This document shows, piece by piece, positions 54,168 to 64,000 of a stretch of 64,000 nucleotides of DNA (positions within the stretch are counted from its first letter, which is position 1; each line of letters opens with the position of its first letter). Under the pieces are notes generated by a model. It did no database searches and had not been told where the DNA came from. It was given only the letters and a program-made list of their open reading frames with translations. The stretch is taken from assembly GCF_030272615.1 (NCBI RefSeq), contig NC_081414.1, positions 309,935,164 to 309,999,163 of the forward strand, read 5' to 3'. The DNA comes from Cryptomeria japonica. Its lineage: Eukaryota; Streptophyta; Pinopsida; Cupressales; Cupressaceae. A program made the position numbers and the translations under genes.

Positions 54168-56371
54168 CATATGCATGAGAATGCATATTTCAATTGTGAC
54201 ATTGGAATATTTAGATTATATTATTTGGAAAACAAATTTTCAATGTAGCTTCACACATTACCATTACGAACATGTCATTGCAAAGGGATATTAGATTAAC
54301 AAATGGTCTATAGTTCCTTTAGAATTTTTACACAACACACTAAGAGGGGCCCTCAATTTCATATGTTCTAAGCCTATATTTTGTTTGATTCTTTAATCTA
54401 GTACTAACCAAGTGAAATCCCCAACTTTGAGGAGATATAATATAGTCCAACATTTACTTGAAGGCCGATTCACACCATCTGCCACAAGTATGTACAATAT
54501 TGAATAACCAAGCTTGATTGAATTAATTCTAGAATTCAAGTATGTCCAGATAACGGTATCATGTTCCTCACTTACATGGATCTTTAAAGTATGTCTAGAT
54601 AACGATATCATATTCCTCACTTGTACATTTATCTAATTATTTATTAATTAGGTCCTTCAATTAATTTTTTCACTTAAGCTAAAATTAGGTTCTTTTTGCT
54701 ATCTAAAGTTTTCTTTTTTTATCTTTAGTTTATGTTGTAGTTGAGCTTTATTTAGTTCCTCTTTTCTCTCTTTAGTTCTAATTTTAGCATTAGGGTTTTG
54801 CACCTAGGGTTTCATTCATCTTTTTATAAGGATTTATTCATTCATTTTAGTTGCATATCTCCAATATTATATCTCCACTCAATCTTGTGTACAATAATAC
54901 ATAATTCTCATATTGTTATAGAGCATATTATCTTTTCATGATCTCTTTTGTGTAAGAAGTGTTTTCATTGTAGACGATTCTTGGCTCCTATGGCTGTATC
55001 ATTGACTTCTAAATTCATAATACCTTCCATAATACTAAAAGTAATAGGAAAGACATAAAATATATGGGTATGATGACCACAACTAATTTTAGCATGGTGA
55101 TTTGCTCAAGTAGACAAAGCCACCTCCCTATCTAAGGTTCAAAATTGACTTTTCAAGTATTTAACATATCAATCCAATGTTAAGACCTCTCTACACCTTT
55201 AATAAGGGTATTCCTAAGTACTTTCTAGGTAATGATCATTCATAAGATCAAACCTAAGAGATTTTCTATGGTATTCAAATCTAATTCTTTAGTATGAAAG
55301 AATTTTTTTTTTGTCATGATTTAAAAATTGAACAAAATCTATTTGAATATTTATCTATTTTTGTCTTGATAGCTCAAGCTTTTCTCTAGTTTTCATCCCA
55401 TACAACATGGTATCATCAACAACTTGATAGAAGGCAATATGATCCATATCCTTGACCATCTAGTTTCCTTTATATAATCCACATAAAGATGCCTTCTTAA
55501 TAGATTTACCTATATTTTTTTCTAGGATAACACACAAGAAAGAGGACAATGAAGCCCTTTATTATATCTCTTTTTCTTATGGTTTTGAAAAAAACTTAGG
55601 GACTTCCATTTACCAAAACCTATGACCCAAAACACAACCATTTATCCATTCTCTCCACTTTATATTGAGCCCCATTGTTACAAAAAGTTTATTAAAAATA
55701 TCCAATTTATCTTGTCATATACTTTGTCAATGTCTAACTCAATTGTCATGCTTTTCTATTAGATTTTTTGTTGAGTAGATTGTCCTATGCAAGGTTATGA
55801 ATCATCAACAATTGACTTGCTTGGGATGAAACTTGATTGTTTTCTAAAATAATGTCTTGGAGGAGGGGCTTTAGCCTATTAGCTATGACTTTGGATATGA
55901 TTTTGAAAACATGTTGCATAATAATATTGACCCAAATTCATCGGATCTTTTGAAAATAATTGCAATGAATGTAGTGTTGAAGTCTTTTACAACTTTCCTT
56001 GATTTTCTTGATTCCTATACAACCTTTCTATATTGTTTCCTATGAAGTCCCAACATTCTTAAATAAACTAGTAAATTGAACAATTTGGATTGGGTGGTTT
56101 GAGAAAGTGTAATTGTGATAGGGTCACACATACTTCCTTTTTGGTGATTTTGTCTAATAATTTTTTTCTTTATTCCTCCTTAATTAGATTTACAATATTC
56201 CTAACCATTTCTTTTTATTGTTCTACTTATACCCATTCCAACAATATAATAGTCCTTCCAAGTGGGCCATTGACTCAACCATCCTATCCACACACTCTCT
56301 TCGGACATTCATATCTCAAACTATTATGAAAAAAATGTTATGTTTAATTTATATTTCTTCTATCAAGTTGT
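54168..56371 (-). pseudogene. LINE-b: reverse transcriptase and zinc-binding region
   Basis: The minus strand has an RT block at about 55950-55600: NTTFIAII followed by KIISKVIANRLKPLLQDIIL and ENNQVSSQASQLL, then IELDIDKVYDKINW, matching the conserved LINE order (N-ATFI-LIPK, YKIISKVLANRLK, LD--KAYD-V-W). The zinc-binding region is at about 54440-54280 (LRAPLSVLCKNSKGTIDHLL). The catalytic FADD block is not found. Stops and shifts are many. It is interrupted by E9 on the left and by E10 on the right. Confidence 0.7.
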
Positions 56372-57727
56372 TGTTGGCAACAAAGCAACAAACTGAGGGG
56401 GGGGTGTGAATCAATTTGCTCAAAAACTCTACACAATTCAAACTTAAATTCAGATTTGATAATTAACAATTAAAGCACAAATTGACACCACATCTATAAC
56501 ACACATAACACCAAGAATTTTGACATGGAAAACCCAGTTAAGGGAAAAATCACGGTGGGAACCTACCCACAATGAGATGATACCTTGTTAGGAGTAAGTG
56601 AAATATTACAATGGGGAATGCACATGCATTTAGGCACACTGTCTAGAGCTCACTGCTCAAATACAATAAGGGCTACAACCCTGGGGAAGACTCATTGTTT
56701 TACAAAAGATTCAGACAACAATCCAGATTACATGAACTGAGAAAATAACATCCCCCAATGCCTAATTACAGTTCCGATTAAGAATATATACTCAAAATCT
56801 GCTCTTAAACATATGCACACTCTTTTTCACCTCTTCACTCTTCTCTTTTTCTACTAAGTGATCAATACAATATTCACACATGCAGATAAATCTCTCAAAT
56901 GAATATTACTTGTATTTATAAAAATCATCAACCTATATTTCAAGGTCAGCTAAACCATCAACACAAATTATAAGATAATAACATCACACGCTACAATAAC
57001 ACATGCAAATCAAAACAATGTCAGCTAAGACATAGTCTGGACCCAAATTGATATCGCAAATATGAAACACCTCCAAGAATTATGCGTCGAACATTCACAA
57101 CATGCTACAACTCCATAAATGTCACATAACATGAAGAACACCACTAGATCAAGAAAATGATCAATATTGCGCACAACGATCAATGTAGACCAACAACACG
57201 GATATAACACGATCTAGAAATATCCACAAGCAACGTGAATTACCACAACAACAACCGCAACATCACATCTCACTAGAATATTCCTCATCATTATATCAAA
57301 CCTCAAGAACACCAACTCAACTGACTACCAGACTGAAAATTCACTTGTGAACCTCAAAATCATGAACCATCATAATTGAGGATAGACTTGAACATCCCAA
57401 ATACTCTTCCAAATCTAAAAACAAAGATATTATAATTTTGAAGCAACACAAAGCAAAAACCAGAAAACCGAATAACATGAACAACTGAAAAACCAACCTC
57501 AATACCGAACCTCATAGCTCGATCAAATCATCATGCAGACCATAAAAACTTATGTTGAATCAACTAGAGATAAGCATCTAAAAACCCATTAAACCGTAAC
57601 ATCTTAACTGCAACACATTGACCAAACCAACTCATTTAATTTGACTGCAACACTGGAATACAGAGAAGAATATGTTAACATCAATGAAAAAATATCATTC
57701 CAGTAAACTTCTCAACAATATCCAACA
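56372..57727 (-). repeat. E10 3' LTR
   Basis: From TGTTGGATATTG (57727, minus strand) to the inner end at 56372. It contains a TATA box (TATAAATA, 56933-56940), the conserved block at 56521-56574, mini-palindromes at 56617-56682 and the C-run motif at 56395-56415. Confidence 0.92.
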
Positions 57728-57985
57728 ATCTCCCCCTTTGGAATTGATGACAATATATGAATGTGAAAAACAATAAATGCAAAGAAAAAAATCAACAACT
57801 AATAACTCTCAACAATCTCCTCCTGAGATCAGCACAGGATATAGAAGTTTTTCACATGATTCTCTCCCCCTTTGATAACAATTCCAAAGACATCTACAAC
57901 ACAAATCTTGATTCTCTCCCCCTTAGATAAACACACAAATCTAAACATATGAACCATAACACTGATTACTCCCCCTGAGTAGCAA
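57728..57985 (-). promoter_or_regulatory. E10 polypurine tract array
   Basis: On the plus strand the tracts appear as ATCTCCCCCTTTGG at 57728-57741, CTCTCCCCCTTTG at about 57862-57874, CTCTCCCCCTTAG at about 57914-57926 and ACTCCCCCTGAG at about 57968-57979. The first touches the 3' LTR. Confidence 0.85.
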
Positions 57986-58055
57986 CCACCACTCATCAAT
58001 CTGGATCATAAGATATCTCCGTAAAGCTCACTAGACTGATGCAACTCCATGCATC

Positions 58056-58835
58056 TTAGTTCTCATCAGGAGGGGCAATCACCCCTAGCTTATCTATGAG
58101 ATACTCAAAAGTATCTTTAGGAAAAGGCTTCGTGAAGATATCTGCAATTTGTTCCATTGTAGATACATACTCCAATATGACTTCCTTCTCATTCACTTTC
58201 TCTCTCAAGAAATGAAACTTGATTGATATATTTTTGGTCTTTGAATGCAACATAAGAATCTTAGAAATATTTATAGCACTTGAATTGTCACAGTATATAG
58301 CTGTAGGATCATCAAAGACAATTATGATATCTTTCAACATTTGCTTCATCCAAATTACCTGAGTACAATTGCTAGTAGTAGCAATGTATTCAACTTCTAC
58401 AACAAATAAGGAGATAGCATTCTGCATTTTATTTGACCATGCAACCAATCTCTTTCTAGGGAAAAACACACCACCACTAGTACTCCTTCGGTCATCCACA
58501 TCACTTGCCAAATCAACGTCTGTAAAAGAACTCAAATTAAAGTCAACACCTTTAGGATACCACAAACCAAAATCAACTGTCCCTTCCAAATATATAAAAA
58601 TTCTTTTCATAGCTATAACATGAGATTCCTTAGGATCAACTTGAAATCTAGAAACAAGATCAACAACATTCATAATATCTAGTCTAATCTGAGTCAAATA
58701 CAACAAACCACCAATCATAGATCTATATCCAGTCTGATTTGCTTTTGGAGAATCATCATCTTTTGTTAACTTACATCCAGTTACCATAGGAGTACCAACA
58801 TGCTTAACATCATCCAAACCAAACTTTTTCAACAA
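58056..58835 (-). pseudogene. E10 end of RT and RNase H
   Basis: A 259-codon open frame. It starts with FGLDDVKHVGTPMVTGCKLT and YRSMIGGLLYLTQIRLDIMN, then RNase H: LSSFTDVDLASDVDDRRSTS (metal-binding Asp at the usual D-A-D-W-A position, here D-V-D-L-A), SNKMQNAISLFVVEVEYIAT, AIYCDNSSAINISKILMLHS and KTKNISIKFHFLREKVNEKE, ending IADIFTKPFPKDTFEYLIDK. The end and the stop correspond to the normal end of copia Pol. This frame itself has no stop. Confidence 0.9.
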
Positions 58836-58856
58836 TTATCTCATATACTTAGACTT

Positions 58857-59480
58857 TCATATGAAGATACCTTTACGTAACTTTGAAATTTGCAATCTCA
58901 AGAAAAAATTCATCTCACCAATCATAGACATTTCAAATTCATTCTGCATATCATCAACAAAATTATTGCACAAACCATCATTTCCACGAAAAATAATTTC
59001 ATCAACAAATACTTCAATAATTAAGATGTTATCATTATCAATCAACAATACCTTTATTGAATTCAAGCTTCATCAAATATCTATCCAATCTTGCATACTA
59101 GGCTCTGGGGGCTTGCTTCAACCCATACAATGCTTTCTTTAATCTGAAAACCATATCCTTTTCCTTTGTCAATTGAAAACCATCCAGTTGCTCAACGTAG
59201 ACTTCTTCTTCCATCTCATCATTAAGAATGGCTGACTTGACATCCATCAGATAAAATTTGAAATCTTTGTAAGAAGCATAAGAAAGAAATAATCTAACAG
59301 CTTCGATTTTAGCTACCAGAGAAAAAGTCTCCTCAAAATCACTACCTTTTATATGTGAATAATCCTTACAAACAAGTCTTGCTTTATTTCTAACAACGCC
59401 ACCTTGTTCATTCAATTTATTCTGAAATACCCAGTTAGTTCCAATTACATTTTTATCTTTAGGTCTAGGAACCTAAATCC
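58857..59480 (-). pseudogene. E10 reverse transcriptase
   Basis: Frames 59415-59098 and 59066-58857 give ARLVCKDYSHIKGSDFEETF, MDVKSAILNDEMEEEVYVEQ, LKKALYGLKQAPRA, and the catalytic motif as VFVDEIIF at about 59012-58988 (usual VDD: second Asp is Glu). The same Asp-to-Glu change is seen in E9. One stop/shift lies between the two frames near 59090. Confidence 0.9.
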
Positions 59481-59504
59481 ATGTATTGTTCTTTACAATA
59501 TGAT

Positions 59505-60700
59505 TCAACTCTTCTTCCATTGTCTTGACCCAATTCTCATCTTTACAAGCTTCATCAACATCTTTAGGTTCAATTTAGATATCAAGCAATACTCTTCAAC
59601 AATTCTTCTCCTAGTCATTACACCTTTCTTCTTATCTCCTATGGTCTGATTTCTGAATGATTTTAACTTTACATACCTAGGACTCTTAGGATTATATCTA
59701 TTTTTAGACTCTTGAATTGTCTCTTCTACATTAGCATCTACATCATTCTCAGGATTTTTCGAAACATTCTGAATTTGACTTTGGCTTTGCACTTGCTTTC
59801 CTTTATCTGTACTGACATCTTGATCATCTGAATCATATCTGCAAGGTCTAGGCTGATACACATGTCCTTCACCAACTTTCACATTAACACTTTCAACTAT
59901 ATTTCTCAATCTTTTGTTATAACATCGGTAGGCCTTACTCTTAGTATAATAACCAACAAAAATTCCTTCATCACATCTAGCATCAAATTTTCCTAAATAT
60001 TCATCTCTTCTGATATAACATTTACTACCAAAAATTACGAAATATCTAACAGTAGGAGCATGACCAAACCACAAATCATAAGGAGTCTTATCGGTATCAC
60101 CTTTGATATGAACTCGGTTCAAGGTATATACTATAGTATTCACAACTTCTCTCCAGTATATTTGTGGCACATTTCTTTCAATCATCATTGTTCTAGCAGC
60201 TTCCTGAACTGTTCTATTCTTCCTCTCCACAATACCATTCTACTGAGGGGTCTGTAGAGTAGATAACTATCTCTTCACCCCATGCTCTTCACATAAAGAA
60301 CTTAACTCACTGGAAGTAAATTCATCACCTCTATCGGATCTCAAACACTTTATCTTCAATCTAGTCTCTATCTCTACCATAGCCTTGAAAATCTTGAACT
60401 TCTCTAATGCTTCAGATTTCTCCCTTAAGAAGGTAACCCACATCATCCTTGAATAGTCATCAATCAACAACATGAAGTACCTGTCAACTTGTAAGTTTAT
60501 CACTCTAGAAGGACCACATAAATCAACATGCACAAGATCCAATATTCCTTTAGAAGTATACTGTTTTCTTTTGTAATTAACCCTTGTTTGCTTCCCTAAC
60601 TGAAATTCCTTACATACTGGATTAGTACGCTTTATCAACTTAGGCAGATCTCTCACAACTTGAGTAGAACTTATCTTAACCATGAAATCAAAATTTACAC
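59505..60700 (-). pseudogene. E10 integrase
   Basis: Two frames meet near 60235-60265. The upstream one (61058-60267) has CKEFQLGKQTRVN with a zinc-binding pattern and LVHVDLCGPSRVINLQ (first catalytic Asp), LRSDRGDEFTSSEL (second Asp). The downstream one (60230-59505) begins ERKNRTVQEAARTMMIERNV (catalytic Glu) and continues with FGSKCYIRRDEYLGK, GIFVGYYTKSKAYRCYN. All three catalytic residues are present; two stops separate the second and third. Confidence 0.9.
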
Positions 60701-61140
60701 GACACATACTTCTATGCCACAACCAACTTTCATCAACCTGAGTAATCAAGCAACTTTTACCACCAGAATTCAAATGAAAGATATTACCTTTAGTTTGTGT
60801 ACCTGACGCAATCTCAATTCCAGAGCTACCCAGGATCTTACATTTTCCATTCTTGAATTGCAGATCATATCCTTTGCCAACCATCTGTCCAACACAAAAA
60901 ATATTATGCTTTAGACCTTCAACATACAAAACATCATCATTGTTATGCTTACCATCAAGATAAATAGAACCTTTACCACAGATTATACAAGCTTTATCGT
61001 CTCCAAATCTCACTACACTACCATCATACTTTTCCATACTCAAATTTACTCTTATCACCTATCATGTGATGAGAGAAGCCACTGTCAATAACCCATGCAT
61101 CTTTCTCTTCAACTTTAATAGCCAAATCTTTCTCTTCAAC
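60701..61140 (-). pseudogene. E10 protease and GAG-pre-integrase region
   Basis: AWVIDSGFSHHMIGDKSKF near 61100-61045 contains the D-S-G triplet; the usual Cys after it is Phe. VEGLKHNIFCVGQMVGKGYD at about 60930-60870 is the pre-integrase block, and HRSMCRVNFDFMV carries its zinc-binding His. The frame 61863-61024 overlaps the next by a one-base shift at about 61030. Confidence 0.85.
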
Positions 61141-62153
61141 AATGTAGCTAGTAGAATCGATAGGCACTAGATCATCTTCCTTGACAACAATGAACACCCA
61201 TTCATCTCTCGATTTTCCCTTCTCAAAATCATCATCTGTCACACCTTTGTCTGTAGCATAATAAAACTTCTTCTGATATTTAGGCTTGTAATGATTCAAT
61301 GCTTTCTTAGGATTCCTATATCTTTCCAAACATATTGAAGCAAAATGTCCTATCTTATTACATGAAAAGCACTTAAGAGGAAACTTACCTTCATACTTAT
61401 TGGCACCCTTAGGCAATCTTCTAGCAACCAGGGCTTCAATCTCTTCACGCTCTCTCTCTTCTTCTTTAACCTCCTTCATATCCTTCTCATATCTAGATAC
61501 CCTTGTAGAACTTTCTCCCGGAACATACTTCTGCTTCTTGGATACAGTAGCTTTGAATGCAGATTCAGATATAGGAGGGACTTCACCAAATTTGCTCAAC
61601 TCAAAAGCAACAAGTTTTCCAATCAACATGTCTTTGGTCACATCTGTCACATTCAAGATCTCTTCAATAGCAACAACCTTGTGCTTGTAAGCAGGAGGTA
61701 AGGATCTCAACACTCCATCGACATATCTAATATTCAATACAAGCGCGTTCACCCTCTGCATAAAGGAGGCAATGTTCTCATCTTCGCCCATCTTTAGCAT
61801 CTCATACTTTCCCTTCAAGATCTGCAATTTAGCAACTTTCACATGACTATCACCTTCATACAAAGTCTCTAGCTTCTTCCAGATCTCATGAGTAGTCTAC
61901 AAATCCATCACATTATTCATCTCAGAATCAGTCAAGGCACTCAACAATGCTTTCTTAGATCTAATATTGAATTCAACTTCCTTAATTTCATTTAGAGTAG
62001 TAGGAACATTCGAGGAACATTACACACATTCTTAGTAATCTTCCAATAGTCTTCACCGATGCATCTCAAATGACATTCCATCTGATTCTTCTATAGAGTG
62101 TAATTCGTTCCATCAAATTTTAGACTATCCTTCTTAAAAGCAAAGGTTGCCAT
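61141..62153 (-). pseudogene. E10 Gag
   Basis: A genuine ATG at 62151-62153 starts MATFAFKKDSLKFDGTNYTL, a typical copia Gag N-terminus. Two or three stops follow (62060-61870). The open frame from 61863 has LKGKYEMLKMGEDENIASFM, a basic/acidic linker and one zinc knuckle KCFSCNKIGHFASICLERY at about 61375-61320 (CX2CX4HX4C, intact). Gag would package element RNA. The 43-residue gap between Gag end and protease is acidic. Confidence 0.88.
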
Positions 62154-62195
62154 CCCAGATCTCCTCAAGTGGCCAAGATTCTTCCAAAGGATCTG

Positions 62196-62207
62196 GCTCT
62201 GATACCA
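62196..62207 (-). promoter_or_regulatory. E10 primer-binding site for initiator tRNA-Met
   Basis: The minus strand reads TGGTATCAGAGC exactly, two bases inside the 5' LTR. Confidence 0.92.
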
Positions 62208-62209
62208 AT

Positions 62210-63552
62210 TATTGACAACAAAGCAACAAACTGAGAGGGGGGGGATGAATCAGTTTGCTCAAAAACTCTACACAATTCAAACTTAAATTCAGATCTGATA
62301 ATTAACAATTAAAGTACAATTAACACCACATCAATAACACACATAACACCAAGTTTTTTGACGTGGAGAACCTAGTTAAGGGAAAAACCATGGTGGGAAC
62401 CTACCCACAATGAGATAATACCCTGTTAGGAGTAAGTGAAATATTACAATGGGGAATGCACATGCATTTAGGAATACTTCCTAGAGCTCACTGCTCCAAT
62501 ACAATAAGAGCTACAACCTTGGGGAAGACTCACCGTCTTACAAAAGATTCAGACAACAATACAAATTACATGAATTGAGAAAATAGAATCTCCTAATGCC
62601 TGATTACAGTCCCAGTTAAGCACAAAGACTCAAAATTTACTCTTACACTTCTGCACACTCTTTCACACCTTTTCACTCTTCTCTTCTGCTACTAAGCGAT
62701 CAATACAATATTTGCACATGCAAATACATCTCTCAAATGAATATTACATGTATTTATACAAACCATCAACCTATATTTTAAGGTCAGTTAAACCCTCAAC
62801 ACAAATTACAAGATAATAACCTCACACACTACAATAACACATGCAGACCAAAACAATGTCAGCTAAGACATAGTCTACACTCAAATTAATACCGTAAATA
62901 TGAAACACCTCCAAGAATTATGCCTCGAACATCTGTAACACGCTACAACTCCACAAATGTCACATAACACGAAGAACACCACTAGATCAAGAAAATGATC
63001 AATATAGCGCACACCGATCAATGCAAACCAACAACACAGATAGAACACGATCTAGAAACATCCACAAGCAACGTGAATTGCCACAACAACAACTGCAACA
63101 TCACATCTTACTAGAATCTCATCATTATACTGAACCTCAAGAACACCAACTCAATTGACTATTAGATTGAAAAATTCACTTGCAGAACTCCAAATCATGA
63201 ACCATCAAAATTAAGGACACACCTGAACGTCTCAAATACTCTGCCAAATCCGTAAACCAAGATATTGCAATTCTGGAGCAAAAACTAGAATACTGAATAA
63301 CACGAACAACTAAAAAACCAACCTCAATACGAGACCTCATAGCTCGATCAAATCATCATGCAGAGTATAGAAACTTATGTTGAGTCAACTAGAGATAAGT
63401 ATCTTAAAACCAATTAAACTGCAATAGCTCAACTGCAACACACTTACCAAACCAACTCATTTAATCTGACTGCAACATTGGAACACATAGATGAATATGT
63501 TGACATCAATGACAAAACACCATTCCATCAAACTTCTCAACAATATCCAACA
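62210..63552 (-). repeat. E10 5' LTR
   Basis: Matches the 3' LTR along its length; inner end TATTGACAAC (3' copy TGTTGGCAAC). TATA box TATAAATA at 62751-62758, the conserved block at 62361-62408, the intact hairpin TACTC-CTAACA-GGGTA (minus strand) at 62419-62434. Confidence 0.92.
62751..62758 (-). promoter_or_regulatory. TATA box of the E10 5' LTR
   Basis: TATAAATA on the minus strand, repeated at the same place in the 3' LTR (56933-56940). It would drive the genomic RNA towards lower coordinates. Confidence 0.6.
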
Positions 63553-64000
63553 ATTGTGGATGCACTTGGTATTATTTTCCCTTTCTTTAACCACATTTCT
63601 CATGATTTGGAGCTCTAATACATATCTTCGCTTGGTAGCAATTTTTCATGCTCAATCATCTTCTTGAAACATTCACTCCTTTATAGTTTTTGTTGAATTT
63701 TGTCTCTCTTTTTCCACCCTATCATTTTCATCAAATATATCTTATAGGATTCATTGTTCCGTTGTTTGATGTAGTACTTCAAGAAGATCATATTATTGGT
63801 TAAGAAAAAATTATTTATTCTTGTCCAAATCTTAATATTTATCCATCATAATATGAACAAATTGAGTTAATTTTCATCTTTGAGAAACATTTTTTTATTT
63901 TGGAAGCACATCTATGTAGGGGCTGATTCTTACATAGGGATATGTCAATAGGATATTGGTTCAATATTGAAAAGAGCAATATTTTAGATCAAAAAATAAT
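63553..64000 (-). pseudogene. LINE-b, part upstream of the RT core
   Basis: On the minus strand, SREMWLKKG-like and ENNTK..H words near 63590-63555 resemble the K-S-R-x-x-W-L-x-x-G-D-x-N-T-K-F-F-H block that precedes LINE RT, with frameshifts; FFHNSLRYE continues on the left side of E10 at about 56330. This makes the fragment a likely continuation of LINE-b, running off the right edge. No endonuclease motif is visible in this part. Confidence 0.45.

Larger units (their letters stand above)
56372..63552 (-). mobile_element. E10: full-length Ty1/copia LTR retrotransposon
   Basis: LTRs of 1356 and 1343 bases (56372-57727 and 62210-63552) enclose a complete copia interior on the minus strand. 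Flanking bases GTTGT (56367-56371) and ATTGT (63553-63557) are a 5-bp duplication with one change. The element sits inside LINE-b. The polyprotein frame is broken in about ten places; the individual frames are long (279, 263, 241 and 259 codons), so it is probably younger than E1 and E6 as judged by frame length only. Confidence 0.92.

Noticed and set aside
57025-57210. ORF with Cys-rich hydrophobic product in the E10 LTR
   Set aside because: Not open in the other E10 LTR copy; chance frame.

Overview
This window is nuclear plant DNA made almost entirely of nested, decayed retrotransposons. No intact host gene, rRNA, tRNA, CRISPR or prokaryotic feature was found. Evidence for a plant: Ty1/copia and Ty3/gypsy polyproteins of plant type, primer-binding sites matching the plant initiator tRNA-Met 3' end (TGGTATCAGAGC), a chromodomain gypsy element, a gypsy element with an extra RNase H, LINE fragments with the plant RT/zinc-knuckle/RNase H layout, and AT-rich spacers. 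The nesting density suggests a large, repeat-rich genome; the species cannot be told from the sequence.

Layout, left to right. E1 (1-4306, minus): 5' part of a copia element with its 5' LTR, inserted in E2. E2 (4307-~6700, plus): 3' end of another element, with a Lys/Glu-rich coiled-coil ORF, three polypurine tracts and a truncated 3' LTR. E3 (6712-7034): relic of a short LTR. E4 (7551-18577, minus): an LTR element with gag but no visible pol, arranged LTR-internal-LTR-partial internal, i.e. two units sharing one LTR. E5 (18578-22498 plus 29836-~33540, minus): a Tat-like gypsy element split in two by E6 (22499-29835, plus), a nearly complete copia element inserted in E5's extra RNase H. E7 (33558-36529, minus): a long decayed ORF of unknown function, preceded by a cluster of palindromes (36485-36872). 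E8 (36901-43545, plus): another pol-less LTR element with a coiled-coil/zinc-knuckle Gag and a large unrecognised second ORF. From 43546 to 46600: unclassified DNA with an (AT)n tract and tandem duplications. LINE-a (46653-47790, minus). E9 (47928-54167, plus): a full-length chromovirus with mutated catalytic residues. LINE-b (minus): split by E9 and again by E10 (56372-63552, minus), a full-length copia element; LINE-b runs to the right edge.

How the parts relate. The two pol-less families (E4, E8) carry LTR ends, primer sites and polypurine tracts resembling those of the pol-bearing copia elements (E1, E6, E10), so they look like non-autonomous elements that could have borrowed polymerase and integrase from such relatives. 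Several LTR families also share an LTR block ending in a G-rich/C-rich terminal motif.

Most interesting signal: the LTRs of E1, E2 and E6 contain arrays of small potential hairpins in which a six-base loop of the form YTAAYN stays nearly constant while the flanking 4-7 bp stems differ but remain complementary. Related mini-palindromes occur in E8 and E10. A nearby conserved block holds a stem whose two arms change together between families (GTGAG/CTCAC in E2, GTGGG/CCCAC in E1, E6 and E10). This pattern of preserved pairing without preserved sequence is not explained by ordinary LTR annotation.
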